The notes beneath the pieces were generated by a model. That model worked only from the letters and a program-made list of their open reading frames with translations. It made no database searches and was not told where the DNA came from. Positions 7,859 through 16,656 of a DNA stretch of 64,000 bases are shown here, one piece after another; position 1 is the stretch's first letter, and each line of letters starts with the position of its first letter. Location of the stretch: assembly GCA_002021875.1 (NCBI GenBank), contig CP018627.1:9672001-9736000 (forward strand). Direction: 5' to 3'. The position numbers were made by a program, and so were the translations under genes. This DNA is from Streptomyces hygroscopicus (GTDB lineage Bacteria > Actinomycetota > Actinomycetes > Streptomycetales > Streptomycetaceae).

Positions 7859-9310
7859 CTACTTCGGCGGCTGGAAGCCGCCGATCTTCTGCTCGAGCAG
7901 TTCGGCCAGCCGCAGCGGGGTGCGGTCCTCGAACATCGGGCCGATGAGCTGCACTCCCACCGGCAGACCCTCGGGGGACCGGCCCGCTGGTATGGCGGTG
8001 GCGGGCAGGCCGGGCATGGTGGCCACACCGGCCCAGACGAGCTGGTCGAAGTACGGGTACTCGACGCCGTCGATGTCGAGCCGGCGTTCCCTCGGATCGG
8101 GGTTGTGGTCGTGCGGGAACGCGGGAGTGGGCGTGATGGGACACACCACGGCGTCGAACTCGGCGAAGAGCTGCCGCCAGCCGTGGCGGTGGAGCTCGCG
8201 ACGGCTGTTCGCCCCGATCCAGTCGTGGTGGCTGAACACCATGGCGCGCAGCCGCGCCGCATCGAGACTCTGGTCGTCCGCGCTCAGCGCGGCGGCGCTG
8301 GTCCGCAACTGCTCGTACGCCTCGACGGGGAAACGCGCGATCTGGCTCGAAAACAGCAACTGCGTGTAGAGCATCGCGGCTTCGGTCAGATCGGGCAGCA
8401 GCGGACTGTGCCGTTCGACGCGGGCACCGGCCTCGACAAGCGCGTCGGCCACCCGGTTCACGCCCGCCCGTACAGCGGACCCGGTCGGAATGAGCGGATG
8501 CTCGTCGAGGACCAGGACCCGGAAGTCGCCGAGCCGCTCGTGGCGCGCGGGCGGCAGCGTCACGTCGTACGCCACACCGAGCGTCAGCGGGTCCGGTCCT
8601 GCCATGACGTCGAGCAGGAGCATGAGGTCGCGGGCAGTGCGCGCCATCGGGCCGACGACGGCGAGGTCGGGGTCGGCCGGCAAGGCCGGCGCGGGCGGCG
8701 GGACCATACCGCGGCTCGCCGCCAGCCCGAGTGTCGGCTTGTGTGCGTAGACACCGCAGAAATGCGCGGGGGCGCGCAATGAACCGGCGATGTCGGAGCC
8801 GATGGACAGCGCGCCGAATCCGGACGCCAGAGCAGCCGCCGATCCGCCGGAGGATCCACCCGGCGTACGACCGTGATCCCATGGGTTATTGGTGGTGCCG
8901 TAAATCTCGTTGAAGCTCTGCACATCTTGCAGCCCCACGGGCACATTGGTCTTACCGAGCACCACCGCGCCCGCGGCCTTGAGCCGCGACACCTGCACCG
9001 CGTCCTCGGCCGGCATGAAGTCGCGGTGTTGCGGCATGCCCCAGTTCGTGGGCAGCCCGGCGATGTTGTAGGACTCCTTGACCGTCACCGGAATGCCGAG
9101 CAGCGGCCGGTCCTCACCGCGGGCGCGCGCCTGGTCGGCACCGCGCGCGGCGGCCCGTGCACGGTCGAAGTCCGGCACACAGATCGCGTTGATCGCCTTG
9201 TCGTCCCGCTCGATACGGGCGATGGCCTGGTCGGTCAATTCCGCCGAGGTCACTTCACCGGCACGCAAAGCGGCCGCGAGTCTTTCGGCCGTCTGAAAAT
9301 TCCACTCCAT
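7859..9310 (-). CDS. Amidase signature family amidohydrolase
   Basis: The 483-residue protein carries the Ser-cisSer-Lys triad of the amidase signature family: Lys in IPVTVKESYNIAG, the Gly/Ser-rich loop TPGGSSGGSAAALASGFG and the nucleophilic Ser in SIGSDIAGSLRAPA. Length and order of motifs are normal for cytoplasmic amidases that hydrolyse aliphatic or aryl amides; no Gat-complex partners are adjacent, so it is unlikely to be GatA. The Met at 9310 (MEWNFQTAERLAA) is chosen because it starts at the conserved first helix; an upstream Met at 9358 would add 16 unlikely residues. It is an isolated gene. Confidence 0.85.
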   Translation of the reverse strand: MEWNFQTAERLAAALRAGEVTSAELTDQAIARIERDDKAINAICVPDFDRARAAARGADQARARGEDRPLLGIPVTVKESYNIAGLPTNWGMPQHRDFMPAEDAVQVSRLKAAGAVVLGKTNVPVGLQDVQSFNEIYGTTNNPWDHGRTPGGSSGGSAAALASGFGALSIGSDIAGSLRAPAHFCGVYAHKPTLGLAASRGMVPPPAPALPADPDLAVVGPMARTARDLMLLLDVMAGPDPLTLGVAYDVTLPPARHERLGDFRVLVLDEHPLIPTGSAVRAGVNRVADALVEAGARVERHSPLLPDLTEAAMLYTQLLFSSQIARFPVEAYEQLRTSAAALSADDQSLDAARLRAMVFSHHDWIGANSRRELHRHGWRQLFAEFDAVVCPITPTPAFPHDHNPDPRERRLDIDGVEYPYFDQLVWAGVATMPGLPATAIPAGRSPEGLPVGVQLIGPMFEDRTPLRLAELLEQKIGGFQPPK

Positions 9311-9468
9311 AAATCCGACCGTAACGGCCTGTGGAACAAGCCACGAAACGCTTCTCAACGCAACGGGATGGATGCCTCAATACGCATCAAGTTCCTCTCC
9401 GCCAAAGACAATTCGCCCGCTGGCGCTGGCGCTGTCCCGGGCCGATGGCGCGGTGCCGTTCGCGCCGG

Positions 9469-9828
9469 TTACTTCCGCTCCAGCGCGGCCAGTCGCAGCT
9501 CAAGCTGGTCAACCCGGTGCCGTAGCAGGGTGACCTGAGCTTCCAGGCTGACTTCCCGTTCCGCCCGGCGTTGAATGCGCGGTGACGCGGCGGCGCGCTC
9601 GATCACCGCTTCCAGTTGGACCAGGCGCTGCGGCCCGTTCGGGCCATCCACCAGCCGGGACCGGATCTCGCCGTTGCGGTACCAGGACCGCAGGGCCGAG
9701 CGGGAAACGCCGGTCTCCGCCTCCGCCTTGGCCAGCGTGACCCAGGGTGTCTCGTCCAGCCGCTCGAACAGCTCCAGCTCGTTCTGCCAGCGCGCGAGCC
9801 GGTCCTCCCAGTCCGACGGTGTCTCCAT
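9469..9828 (-). CDS. Small excisionase/MerR-like HTH protein with C-terminal coiled coil
   Basis: The 119-residue protein has a winged-HTH of excisionase/BldC type (WVTLAKAEAETGVSRSALRS, then a wing GPNGPQRLVQLEAVIERA) and a C-terminal heptad helix (VTLLRHRVDQLELRLAALER) for dimerisation. No effector domain is present. The Met at 9828 (METPSDW) is taken as start because it lies just before the first helix. It is divergent from the ClpC N-domain protein gene, with an 11-bp inverted repeat between them, so it probably controls itself and that gene. Confidence 0.65.
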   Translation of the reverse strand: METPSDWEDRLARWQNELELFERLDETPWVTLAKAEAETGVSRSALRSWYRNGEIRSRLVDGPNGPQRLVQLEAVIERAAASPRIQRRAEREVSLEAQVTLLRHRVDQLELRLAALERK

Positions 9829-9852
9829 CGCACCCTCCCTTCGCCACCGTGA

Positions 9853-9880
9853 CCCTATCAATAGCAGTGTATTGACAGGG
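9853..9880. promoter_or_regulatory. Operator dyad between the HTH gene and the ClpC N-domain gene
   Basis: CCCTATCAATA (9853-9863) and TATTGACAGGG (9870-9880) form an 11-bp inverted repeat with one mismatch and a 6-bp centre. It is the only A/T-rich part of this short divergent intergenic region, so it overlaps at least one promoter. Confidence 0.65.
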
Positions 9881-9896
9881 TTGCGACCATGGAGTC

Positions 9897-10868
9897 ATGC
9901 CATTTGAACGGTTCACGGTGGAAGCCCGCAAGGTGGTCGTCACGGCTCAGGAGGAGGCGAGGCTGCTCAAGCACCACCACATCGGCACGGAGCACATCCT
10001 GTTGGGGCTGCTCGACGCGCCGGACAGTACGGCGGCGAAGGTTCTGCACCGGCTCGGGTACGACAGGGAGACGGCGCGGGCCGATATCGCCGCGGTGGTC
10101 ACGCCCGGCACGCAGGAGCTGAGCGGCCATATCCCGTTCGCGCCGCGCGCGAAGAAGACACTGGACCTCGCCGTGCGCGAGGCGCGGCAGCTGCACCACA
10201 CCTACATCGGTACGGAACACATCCTGCTCGCTCTGGTCAGCGAAGGTGAGGGCGTCGGCGCGAAGACGCTTGCCGAGCGGATCAGTCCGATCAGCAAGAT
10301 CCGTGCCGCGGTGCTGGCCTCAGTGGAGGGATCGCAGGACGTCGCCGCCGGCCCATGGCCGGCCGGCACGCCTGCCACCGAGGACACCGTGTCCGCCGCC
10401 GGCGCGCTGGCCGGTGGCGCACCGGTCGGCAGCCATCACCTTCTAGAGGCGATGCTGCGGGCGGAGAACAGCATGGCGGCCAGGGTGCTGCGCGAACTCG
10501 GAGTCGACCCGGACGCGGTCGCCGCCAAGATCGACGAACTGGACCCGGAGACGACCACGGACGCGAACCCGGAGGAAGCCGCCGCGCGCAGGATGGAAAT
10601 CCGGCTGGTCGACGATGAGGTGCACCTGATCCTGCGGGACCCGGCAACGGTCACGATCGCCAAGAACGTCACCGAGCTGTCCGGTGGCCCGATCCATGGC
10701 GTCGGGCCGGTCGCCGGGATGTTCGTCCCACTCTGGCGGTCGACCAACCAGCTACTGCTGCAGATCCAGCGCGTGCTGGAACCGGAACCCGAGGAAGCGG
10801 ATGGATCCGCCGAGAGCAAGGTGGCCAAGGCCGTGCGCACAGTGCTCGCGCCCCGGCTCCGCCGCTGA
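9897..10868 (+). CDS. ClpC-type N-domain protein without ATPase domains
   Basis: The first 145 residues are the double Clp N-domain of ClpC (repeat 1: FERFTVEARKVVVTAQEEAR with HHIGTEHILLGLLDAPD; repeat 2: FAPRAKKTLDLAVREARQLH with HTYIGTEHILLALVSEGEG). A weaker half-repeat lies near residues 165-215 (GSHHLLEAMLRAENSMAARV). The last 100 residues are an uncharacterised region. There are no Walker A/B motifs, so this 323-residue protein cannot unfold substrates itself. N-domains bind adaptors and substrates (MecB, McsB-type phosphoarginine sites in Firmicutes), so an adaptor or competitor role toward ClpC is plausible. It is divergently linked to a small HTH gene. Confidence 0.8.
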   Translation: MPFERFTVEARKVVVTAQEEARLLKHHHIGTEHILLGLLDAPDSTAAKVLHRLGYDRETARADIAAVVTPGTQELSGHIPFAPRAKKTLDLAVREARQLHHTYIGTEHILLALVSEGEGVGAKTLAERISPISKIRAAVLASVEGSQDVAAGPWPAGTPATEDTVSAAGALAGGAPVGSHHLLEAMLRAENSMAARVLRELGVDPDAVAAKIDELDPETTTDANPEEAAARRMEIRLVDDEVHLILRDPATVTIAKNVTELSGGPIHGVGPVAGMFVPLWRSTNQLLLQIQRVLEPEPEEADGSAESKVAKAVRTVLAPRLRR

Positions 10869-10881
10869 ATCGGAAGCAACC

Positions 10882-10950
10882 ATGACCATCAGCATCGTTG
10901 GAACCGGTTTGGGCGGCCTGGCCCTTGCCCGTGTGCTGCATGTGACCTCG
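10882..10950 (+). pseudogene. Remnant of an FAD-dependent monooxygenase N terminus
   Basis: An ATG at 10882 opens MTISIVGTGLGGLALARVLH, the GxGxxG dinucleotide-binding strand-helix of flavin monooxygenases. Similarity then ends and the frame continues in Pro/Arg-rich sequence. Nothing of the FAD or substrate domain remains. Bases 10951-11067 contain no feature I recognise on either strand. Confidence 0.5.
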
Positions 10951-11067
10951 CCCGCCGCGCCGCGCTCACCGCGGCCTCCGCCTCCCGCAGGAACGCGCGG
11001 CCGACCAGGGTGGGCACCAGTCCGGTCGGTGTGCGGGAGCACGGCGGCGGAGCCTGGACCAGGCGAT

Positions 11068-11367
11068 TCAGCCGGTCGGGCCCGGGTCGTTGGGATGCGG
11101 CTGTACGGCGGTGACCACCGCGGTCATCCAGGGCCACAGGGGCAGGCTGCCCAGCACCTTCGCGCGCAGATCGGCCTCGCTGTCGGCGCGCCACACACCG
11201 ATGCTGCGGAGCTCGCCCACCGGGCGCCACAGCCGGACCAAGTGGCCCGCGGAGGCGAGCTCCTTCGCCCGGGCGGACTCGTCCGCGCGGCGTCGGCCGA
11301 CCTCGGCGGGGTCGGTGCCCTCGGGCACGGTGGTGGTGAGCTCGACCAGGAACTCCTTCATGGTCAT
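11068..11367 (-). CDS. Muconolactone delta-isomerase-like protein
   Basis: The 99-residue protein matches the muconolactone isomerase fold: a first strand EFLVELTTTVPEGTD, a helix with RRADESARAKELASAGHLVR, the LWRPVGELRSIGVWRADSEA segment and a final LGSLPLWPWMTAVVTAVQPH. Such isomerases act in beta-ketoadipate-type ring cleavage, but the family also includes regulatory or detoxifying relatives, and no catA/catB genes are nearby. GGAGAGG precedes the ATG at 11367. It lies 142 bp downstream of wrbA on the same strand and may share its TetR control. Confidence 0.75.
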   Translation of the reverse strand: MTMKEFLVELTTTVPEGTDPAEVGRRRADESARAKELASAGHLVRLWRPVGELRSIGVWRADSEADLRAKVLGSLPLWPWMTAVVTAVQPHPNDPGPTG

Positions 11368-11509
11368 GTTCCTCTCCGTGAGGCAGGGGGTCTCGGGGCG
11401 GTCGGCCGGAACCGTCTGTGAGGGCACCGTCGGGTGCCTGCGGCGCCGGGCGGCCCGCATCGGGTGACGAGGCGGGGCCGCGCCGACGGGCTTGCGTCCA
11501 GCGGACTGA

Positions 11510-12121
11510 TCAGGCAGCGGCCTTGAGCGCGGTGGCCATCCTGACCGCGCGCTCGGCCTGGATACGGGCGGCGGTGCGCGTGGTGTCGTCGACGGGGTTG
11601 GTGCCCTGGGCGTCGACGTGGGAGGTGCCGTAGGGGTTGCCGTCGGTGAACTTGGCCGGGTCGGTGAAACCGGGGCTGACGGTGATGCCGCCGAAGTGGT
11701 GGATGGAGTTGTAGAGGGCGAGGAGGGTGGACTCCTGGCCGGCGTGGGCGGTGGCGCTGGAGACGAAGCCGCTGTAGACCTTGTCGGCCAGCTTGCCCTG
11801 GGCCCACAGGCCGCCGAGCGTGTCGATGAACTGCTTGAGCTGCGCGGATACATTGCCGAAGCGGGTGGGGGTGCCGAAGAGGACCGCGTCGGCCCACTCG
11901 ATGTCGTCGGGGGTGGCCTCGGGGATCTCGGCGGTGGCGGCGTGGTGGGCGGCCCAGGCGGGGTTGGAATCGATGGCCGCCTGGGGAGCGAGCTCGGCGA
12001 CCTTGAGCAGGCGGACCTCCGCACCGGCCTTGACGCCCGCGTCGCGGAGCTCCTTGGCGATCTCGGCGATGGTGCCGGTGGACGAGTAGTACACGACGGC
12101 GAGCTTGACGGGGGTGGTCAC
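11510..12121 (-). CDS. wrbA: NAD(P)H:quinone oxidoreductase WrbA
   Basis: The 203-residue flavodoxin-fold protein has the WrbA features: FMN phosphate loop YYSSTGTIAEIAKEL, flavin-binding TPTRFGNVSAQLKQFIDTLG and the C-terminal GTSHVDAQGTNPVDDTTRTA. WrbA is a tetrameric FMN enzyme that reduces quinones by two electrons and so avoids semiquinone formation. The gene is divergent from the TetR gene at 12318, and two direct repeats in the intergenic region point to control by that repressor, presumably released by a quinone or electrophile. Confidence 0.9.
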   Translation of the reverse strand: MTTPVKLAVVYYSSTGTIAEIAKELRDAGVKAGAEVRLLKVAELAPQAAIDSNPAWAAHHAATAEIPEATPDDIEWADAVLFGTPTRFGNVSAQLKQFIDTLGGLWAQGKLADKVYSGFVSSATAHAGQESTLLALYNSIHHFGGITVSPGFTDPAKFTDGNPYGTSHVDAQGTNPVDDTTRTAARIQAERAVRMATALKAAA

Positions 12122-12169
12122 AGTGACTCTCCACTTCAGGGGGATATACGGTGCATGCGGTCGATAGTC

Positions 12170-12206
12170 GACCGACCGACTAGAGATTAGTGGACCGGTC
12201 GTCTAG
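12170..12206. promoter_or_regulatory. Pair of 14-bp direct repeats upstream of wrbA
   Basis: GACCGACCGACTAG (12170-12183) and GACCGGTCGTCTAG (12193-12206) agree at 11 of 14 positions and lie 23 bp apart. A related sequence GATCGGTCGTACA is near 12297, just before the TetR start. They are the best candidates for TetR operators controlling both directions. Confidence 0.5.
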
Positions 12207-12317
12207 TTGCAACCACCAGCATGGAGCCAAGGGGCACAGGCCGACCCCCGGGCGTCCGGCGGGGCGCCCGGGGGCTGCGGATTCTCGGTATAGACGATCG
12301 GTCGTACACTTGCCGCC

Positions 12318-12938
12318 ATGGGACGCACCAGTGATGCGAAGGAGAAGATCCTCAACGCCGCGCACTCGCTCATCGAGCTGCGTGGCTACTCGGCGCTGGG
12401 TGTCGCCGAGATCTGCAAGGCGGCCGACGTTCCCAAGGGCAGCTTCTACTACTTCTTCGAGTCGAAGGAGGCTCTTGCCCTGGCCGTCCTCGACGAGCAC
12501 TGGCAGACGCAGCGCGGCGACTGGGCCCGGGCCCTGCACGACGACGGGGAGCCGCTCTCGCGGCTGCGCCGGCTGTTCGAGCAGACCCAGGCCGGACTGC
12601 GCGCGGGCCAGCAGAGCTGTGGAACGGTCTCCGGATGCATGTTCGGCAACCTCACCCTGGAACTGAGCAACCAGACCGAGCCCATCCGCGCACGCCTTCA
12701 GCAGATCTTCGACGCTCAGGTGGAGATGGTCGATACGGTCATCGCCGAAGCCCGGGAGCGCGGGGAGGTCACCGTTGGCGACACCCGTAACGCTGCCCGG
12801 TCGGTCGTCGCTCAGCTCGAGGGCCAGGTGCTGTTCGCCAAGCTCTACAACAACACCCAGCACCTCGAAGCCCTGTGGGACAACTGCCTGGCGCTGCTCT
12901 CCGCACGCCCGACGGGCGTGGCGGCCGTCAGCTCCTGA
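12318..12938 (+). CDS. TetR-family regulator divergent from wrbA
   Basis: The 206-residue protein starts with a TetR HTH (KEKILNAAHSLIELRGYSAL, VAEICKAADVPKGSFYYFFE) and has a helical ligand-binding domain with a CMFGNLTLELSN motif seen in NemR/electrophile-sensing TetR proteins. The cysteines in QQSCGTVSGCMFGN could be the redox sensor, fitting control of a quinone reductase (inference). Its 3' end overlaps the convergent permease gene by 11 bp. Confidence 0.88.
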   Translation: MGRTSDAKEKILNAAHSLIELRGYSALGVAEICKAADVPKGSFYYFFESKEALALAVLDEHWQTQRGDWARALHDDGEPLSRLRRLFEQTQAGLRAGQQSCGTVSGCMFGNLTLELSNQTEPIRARLQQIFDAQVEMVDTVIAEARERGEVTVGDTRNAARSVVAQLEGQVLFAKLYNNTQHLEALWDNCLALLSARPTGVAAVSS

Positions 12939-14322
12939 CCAGTCCGGGAGCGACCGGCCGGGGCCGTCGGTCGGCGAACAGCTTGGTGCCGGCGTAGTAC
13001 CCCACCGCGCCCACGACCAGCCCGACGAGCCAGGACAGATCGGCGCCGCCGAGGGATCGCACCAGCGGGCCGACGTAGATGCTGCTGTTGATGAACGGCA
13101 GTTCGGCGGCGATCGACACCACATAGACGAGCACCGCCCACCAGGTGAAGGTGCCGTACCGTCCGTTCTTCGTCAGCAGTTCGGGAATGTCGTAGTGGCC
13201 GCGGCGAACGAAGTAGTAGTCGGTGAGGTTGATCGCGGTCCACGGCACCAGCAGGTAGAGCACGAACAGGGTGATGTTCTGGAACGTCTCCAGCAGGCTG
13301 CCGCTGGCCAGGATGGCAAGCGCGCTGGCGAGGGCGGCGAAGCAGATGACGAAGATCGCCCGGGCCGTCGCGGTCGAGCGCACCCTGCCCTCCGCGGAGA
13401 GCGCGCTGAGCGCGGTGAGGAACGCACCGTAGGGACCTTCGGCACCCGCCGGGACCAGCCCTAGGAGCAGCGCCGCGACCACGAGCCAGCCGAACGACGG
13501 GAACCGGTCGGCCAGGAACCCGATCGCGTCGGAGTTCACCGCGTCGCTGTTGACCGTCGCCGCCATCGCCCCGATGACCATCGTGGCCGCGCCGCCCCCG
13601 GCCGAACCGAGGTAGGTGTAGGAGAAGGTGACCCTGGTCGGCGTGGACTCCGGCAGGTAGCGGGAGTAGTCGGAAACGTAGGGCGCCCAGGTGACCTGCC
13701 AGGCGACGCACACCGAGATCGCGGACACGATCACGCCGACGGAGTGCGTGGTGGGGCCGGGCGGATCCGTGGGCAACTGGGGGAGAAGCCGTACGAACAG
13801 CGCGAGGAACGCCACCCCCGAGATCACCGCGACCATCCGGCTCGCCGCGTGGATCAGCCGGTATCCCACCAGGGGGATCAGCAGCAACACCACGTTGAAC
13901 ACCACGATGCCCAGGGCCTTCGGCAGATGCGCCCAGGTGGCGATCGCCTGTCCGGCGACGAGGCTGCCCTCGACGGCGAAGCCGAGGTACATCAGCACGA
14001 CCATGACCGAGGGCAGTATCGCGCCGTAGAAGCCGAACTGGGCGCGGCTCTGCACCATCTGCGGCAGGCCGAGTTGGGGCCCCTGCGCGGAGTGGTAGGC
14101 CATGAACAGCGCGCCGACCAGGTTCCCCACCAGGATGCTGATGATCGACCAGGTCAGGCCGAGTCCCATCCCGACGGGCACCGCACCGATGATCAGGGTG
14201 TTGATCTGGACGTTGTTGGAGAACCACAGGGCCAGTTGGTGCCATGGCCGGCCGTGGCGTTCCGAGGCCGGAATGTGTTCGATCGTGCGCCGCTCCAGCG
14301 CGAACGACGGGTGCTGTTCCAT
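12928..14322 (-). CDS. NCS1-family nucleobase:cation symporter
   Basis: The 464-residue membrane protein is of the CodB/purine-cytosine permease branch of NCS1: an N-terminal motif WFSNNVQINTLIIGAVPVGM, about 12 hydrophobic helices, and AWQVTWAPYVSDYSRYLPE, the typical YvsDYsRylp signature. NCS1 carriers import cytosine, purines, hydantoins, allantoin or thiamine precursors with Na+ or H+. The start overlaps the stop of the upstream NylB-like hydrolase gene by one base (TGATG), so the two are translationally coupled. Permease and hydrolase probably act on one compound. Confidence 0.88.
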   Translation of the reverse strand: MEQHPSFALERRTIEHIPASERHGRPWHQLALWFSNNVQINTLIIGAVPVGMGLGLTWSIISILVGNLVGALFMAYHSAQGPQLGLPQMVQSRAQFGFYGAILPSVMVVLMYLGFAVEGSLVAGQAIATWAHLPKALGIVVFNVVLLLIPLVGYRLIHAASRMVAVISGVAFLALFVRLLPQLPTDPPGPTTHSVGVIVSAISVCVAWQVTWAPYVSDYSRYLPESTPTRVTFSYTYLGSAGGGAATMVIGAMAATVNSDAVNSDAIGFLADRFPSFGWLVVAALLLGLVPAGAEGPYGAFLTALSALSAEGRVRSTATARAIFVICFAALASALAILASGSLLETFQNITLFVLYLLVPWTAINLTDYYFVRRGHYDIPELLTKNGRYGTFTWWAVLVYVVSIAAELPFINSSIYVGPLVRSLGGADLSWLVGLVVGAVGYYAGTKLFADRRPRPVAPGLVRS

Positions 14323-15578
14323 CACATCTCCCGTGCGCCGTCGACGGCCTCGGCGATCGCGGCCAGCGCCGCGGCATGCTCGGCGCGGCCGTCCCGGGGG
14401 TGCGGGAGGCTGGAGAACTTCACGATGACGACGTTCCGGACCGGGTCGAGCCAGAGGTACTGGCCGAAGATGCCGATTCCGAAGAACGTGCCCACCGAGT
14501 CGCCGGGCGCCCACCACTGGTTGCGGTATGTCCCGTGGGGATGGATCGACCCGAGATCGCGGTCGGGCAGCACCGCCGTCCGGCCGCCCCGGCGGGTGGC
14601 GCGGACCCACTCCTCGGGAATGACCTGGCGGCCCGCCACCATGCCGCCGTCGAGCACGCACCGGCCGAACCGGGCCAGATCACGGGCGGTGGCGTGGATT
14701 CCGGCGCAGGCGTACGGGGCGCCCACCGGGTCCAGAGTGATCACGGCGTCGTGTTCGGCGCCGATCCGGGACCAGATCCGTTCACCGAGCAGATCCGGAT
14801 AGGGCCTGCCCGCGGCGCGCTCCAGCACCCAGGCGAGTACGTCGGTGGTGGCCGAGCAGTACTGGAACCGGAGCCCGTGCGGGCCGTCGGGGGCCAGACC
14901 GGCCAGGAAGGCCCGTACGCCGTCGGGGTCGCCGTCATGGCGGGGCCGCCAGCCGGCCGCGCGGTCCCCGACCTGTACCTGTGATCCCGGGTCGTCGTAG
15001 TCCTGGCTGTAGCGCAGCGCCGCGGTCATGTCCAACACGTCGCGCACCGTAGCCGTCCCGTACGCCGACGACGCGAGTTCCGGAACGTACGACCGCACCG
15101 GAGCCGACACGTCCAGGGTTCCGTCGGCCACCAGGCAGCCCGCGGCCATGCCGGCGATCGACTTGGAGATCGACATCAGCGCATGCCGACGATCCGGCGC
15201 CGCCTCGCCGTAGTAGCGCTCGAACAAGAGCTGGTCGCCCCGCAGCACGACGATCGCGTCGGTGGCCGTGCGTGCCAGGAACTCGGCCACCGTCGAGGAA
15301 CCGTCGGCGGTCGTGATCGGCACCTCGTCCAGCTTCGTCCCGGCCGGGACGAACCGGCGGCAGGCGGTGTGGCCGCGCGGGATCACCGCGGTGTCGAAGA
15401 GCCGCTCGACATGGTTGAACGCCCACCGGTTGGCCGGGGGTTCCAGCCAGTTCTCCACCGTGGCCGGGTTTTCCGGAGAGGCGTCGGCCGCCGTGGCCGG
15501 CACCCCCTCCCCGCCGGGGCTCGTCGGGCGCCTGCGCGAGGGCGCGGTGTCGGTCTGCTCGCTCACAGGCTCGCTCAT
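14322..15578 (-). CDS. NylB-like serine hydrolase of the beta-lactamase fold
   Basis: The 418-residue protein belongs to the class C beta-lactamase/6-aminohexanoate-dimer hydrolase group. The nucleophile motif SISK (Ser136, Lys139) lies in ALMSISKSIAGMAAG. A tyrosine-bearing FQYCSATTDVLAWVLERAAG occupies the place of the YxN motif. There is no signal peptide, so it acts in the cytoplasm, consistent with amide hydrolysis after uptake by the coupled NCS1 permease. The first 40 residues are low-complexity. The substrate is unknown; a cyclic or small amide is the simplest guess. Confidence 0.8.
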   Translation of the reverse strand: MSEPVSEQTDTAPSRRRPTSPGGEGVPATAADASPENPATVENWLEPPANRWAFNHVERLFDTAVIPRGHTACRRFVPAGTKLDEVPITTADGSSTVAEFLARTATDAIVVLRGDQLLFERYYGEAAPDRRHALMSISKSIAGMAAGCLVADGTLDVSAPVRSYVPELASSAYGTATVRDVLDMTAALRYSQDYDDPGSQVQVGDRAAGWRPRHDGDPDGVRAFLAGLAPDGPHGLRFQYCSATTDVLAWVLERAAGRPYPDLLGERIWSRIGAEHDAVITLDPVGAPYACAGIHATARDLARFGRCVLDGGMVAGRQVIPEEWVRATRRGGRTAVLPDRDLGSIHPHGTYRNQWWAPGDSVGTFFGIGIFGQYLWLDPVRNVVIVKFSSLPHPRDGRAEHAAALAAIAEAVDGAREM

Positions 15579-15676
15579 GGCTCTGGCTCCTGGTCCGGAT
15601 GGGGCGTTCAGTGAGGCAGAACTCAGCGTCGCGAACGCGCATCATGCTGTCCAATACCGATTGCTTCGCCGATCCC

Positions 15677-15691
15677 ATGCCGATTCGGCAT
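15677..15691. promoter_or_regulatory. 15-bp palindrome, probable LysR operator
   Basis: ATGCCGA-T-TCGGCAT is a perfect palindrome lying 9 bp before the GTG start of the LysR gene, in the 122-bp region shared with the divergent hydrolase-permease operon. LysR proteins usually bind such dyads to repress themselves and activate the divergent target. Confidence 0.7.
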
Positions 15692-15700
15692 AATGCGCGG

Positions 15701-16630
15701 GTGGAACTCAAACGCATCCGCTACTTCCTCGAGGTGGTCCGCGCCGGCACCGTCACCGCGGCGGCGGAACGGCTGCACATCGCCCAGCCGGCGGTGTCCC
15801 GGCAGCTGCGCTACCTGGAGACCGAACTGGGACTTGTCCTGTTCGACCGGATCGGGCCGCGACTCCGGCTGACCAGCGCGGGACGGCAGTTCGCCGAGGT
15901 CGCCGAGGATCTCGTCCGCCGAGCCGACCGGATCGAATCCGCGGCCCGGCAGATGGCCCGCGGCGAGCTGTCCCAGGTGGTCGTGGCCGCCGCCCAGACC
16001 ACCATCACCGAGGTGCTCGCACCGTTCGTCGCGACGCTGGCCCCCGACGATCCGTTCATCTCGGTACGCGAGGTGCCCGCGGACCAGATCCACAGCACCG
16101 TGCGCGAATACGCCGACCTCGGCGTCGCCGCGGGGCCGGCCGACGACCCGACGCTGACCTGGCGCCTGCTGACCGACGTTCCGCTGCGGGCCTATGTCGC
16201 CCCCGGCCACCGCTGGGCCACCGAGGGCCGACACGCGATCACGATCACCGAGCTGGTCACCGAGAACCTGTTGCTGCTGACCCGGGAGCACCCGGCGCGC
16301 GGGATCCTGGACCGGGCGGTGTCCCAGGCGGGCCTGACCTACGCGCGGGTGGCGGAAAGCGGCAACGCCCTGATGTGCGAGGCGCTCGCGGCGAGCGGTT
16401 TCGGCGTCGGTGTCATCACCGACCTGCCCCGGTTCGGCGGCCACCCCCTGCTGATCGACACCGGCGCACGGACGACGCTGCGCCTGTCACTGCACGCCTG
16501 CTGGTCGCCGCAGCACTACGCGGCGGGCGCGCTGGCCACCCTCGTGGACCGCCTCGCCGGGTTCGCCGCGACGTACGTCCACGACACCGCCTGGCGAACC
16601 GGGACGGGATCCCCGGGCGGGCCGAGCTGA
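15701..16630 (+). CDS. LysR-family regulator of the NylB-like/NCS1 operon
   Basis: GTG at 15701 starts a 309-residue protein whose first residues ELKRIRYFLEVVRAGTVTAA and HIAQPAVSRQLRYLETELGL are a canonical LysR HTH; longer in-frame starts would place the operator inside the gene. The effector domain (about 90-290) is of the periplasmic-binding type. Its position, divergent from a permease-hydrolase pair and preceded by a perfect palindrome, makes it the likely substrate-sensing activator of that pair. Confidence 0.87.
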   Translation: MELKRIRYFLEVVRAGTVTAAAERLHIAQPAVSRQLRYLETELGLVLFDRIGPRLRLTSAGRQFAEVAEDLVRRADRIESAARQMARGELSQVVVAAAQTTITEVLAPFVATLAPDDPFISVREVPADQIHSTVREYADLGVAAGPADDPTLTWRLLTDVPLRAYVAPGHRWATEGRHAITITELVTENLLLLTREHPARGILDRAVSQAGLTYARVAESGNALMCEALAASGFGVGVITDLPRFGGHPLLIDTGARTTLRLSLHACWSPQHYAAGALATLVDRLAGFAATYVHDTAWRTGTGSPGGPS

Positions 16631-16656
16631 TCGGCCGATGCGGCACCGAGCCCCGG

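Noticed and set aside
10889..11230. Leftward 113-codon frame over the monooxygenase remnant
   Set aside because: It overlaps the muconolactone-isomerase-like gene in another frame and shows no convincing family pattern.
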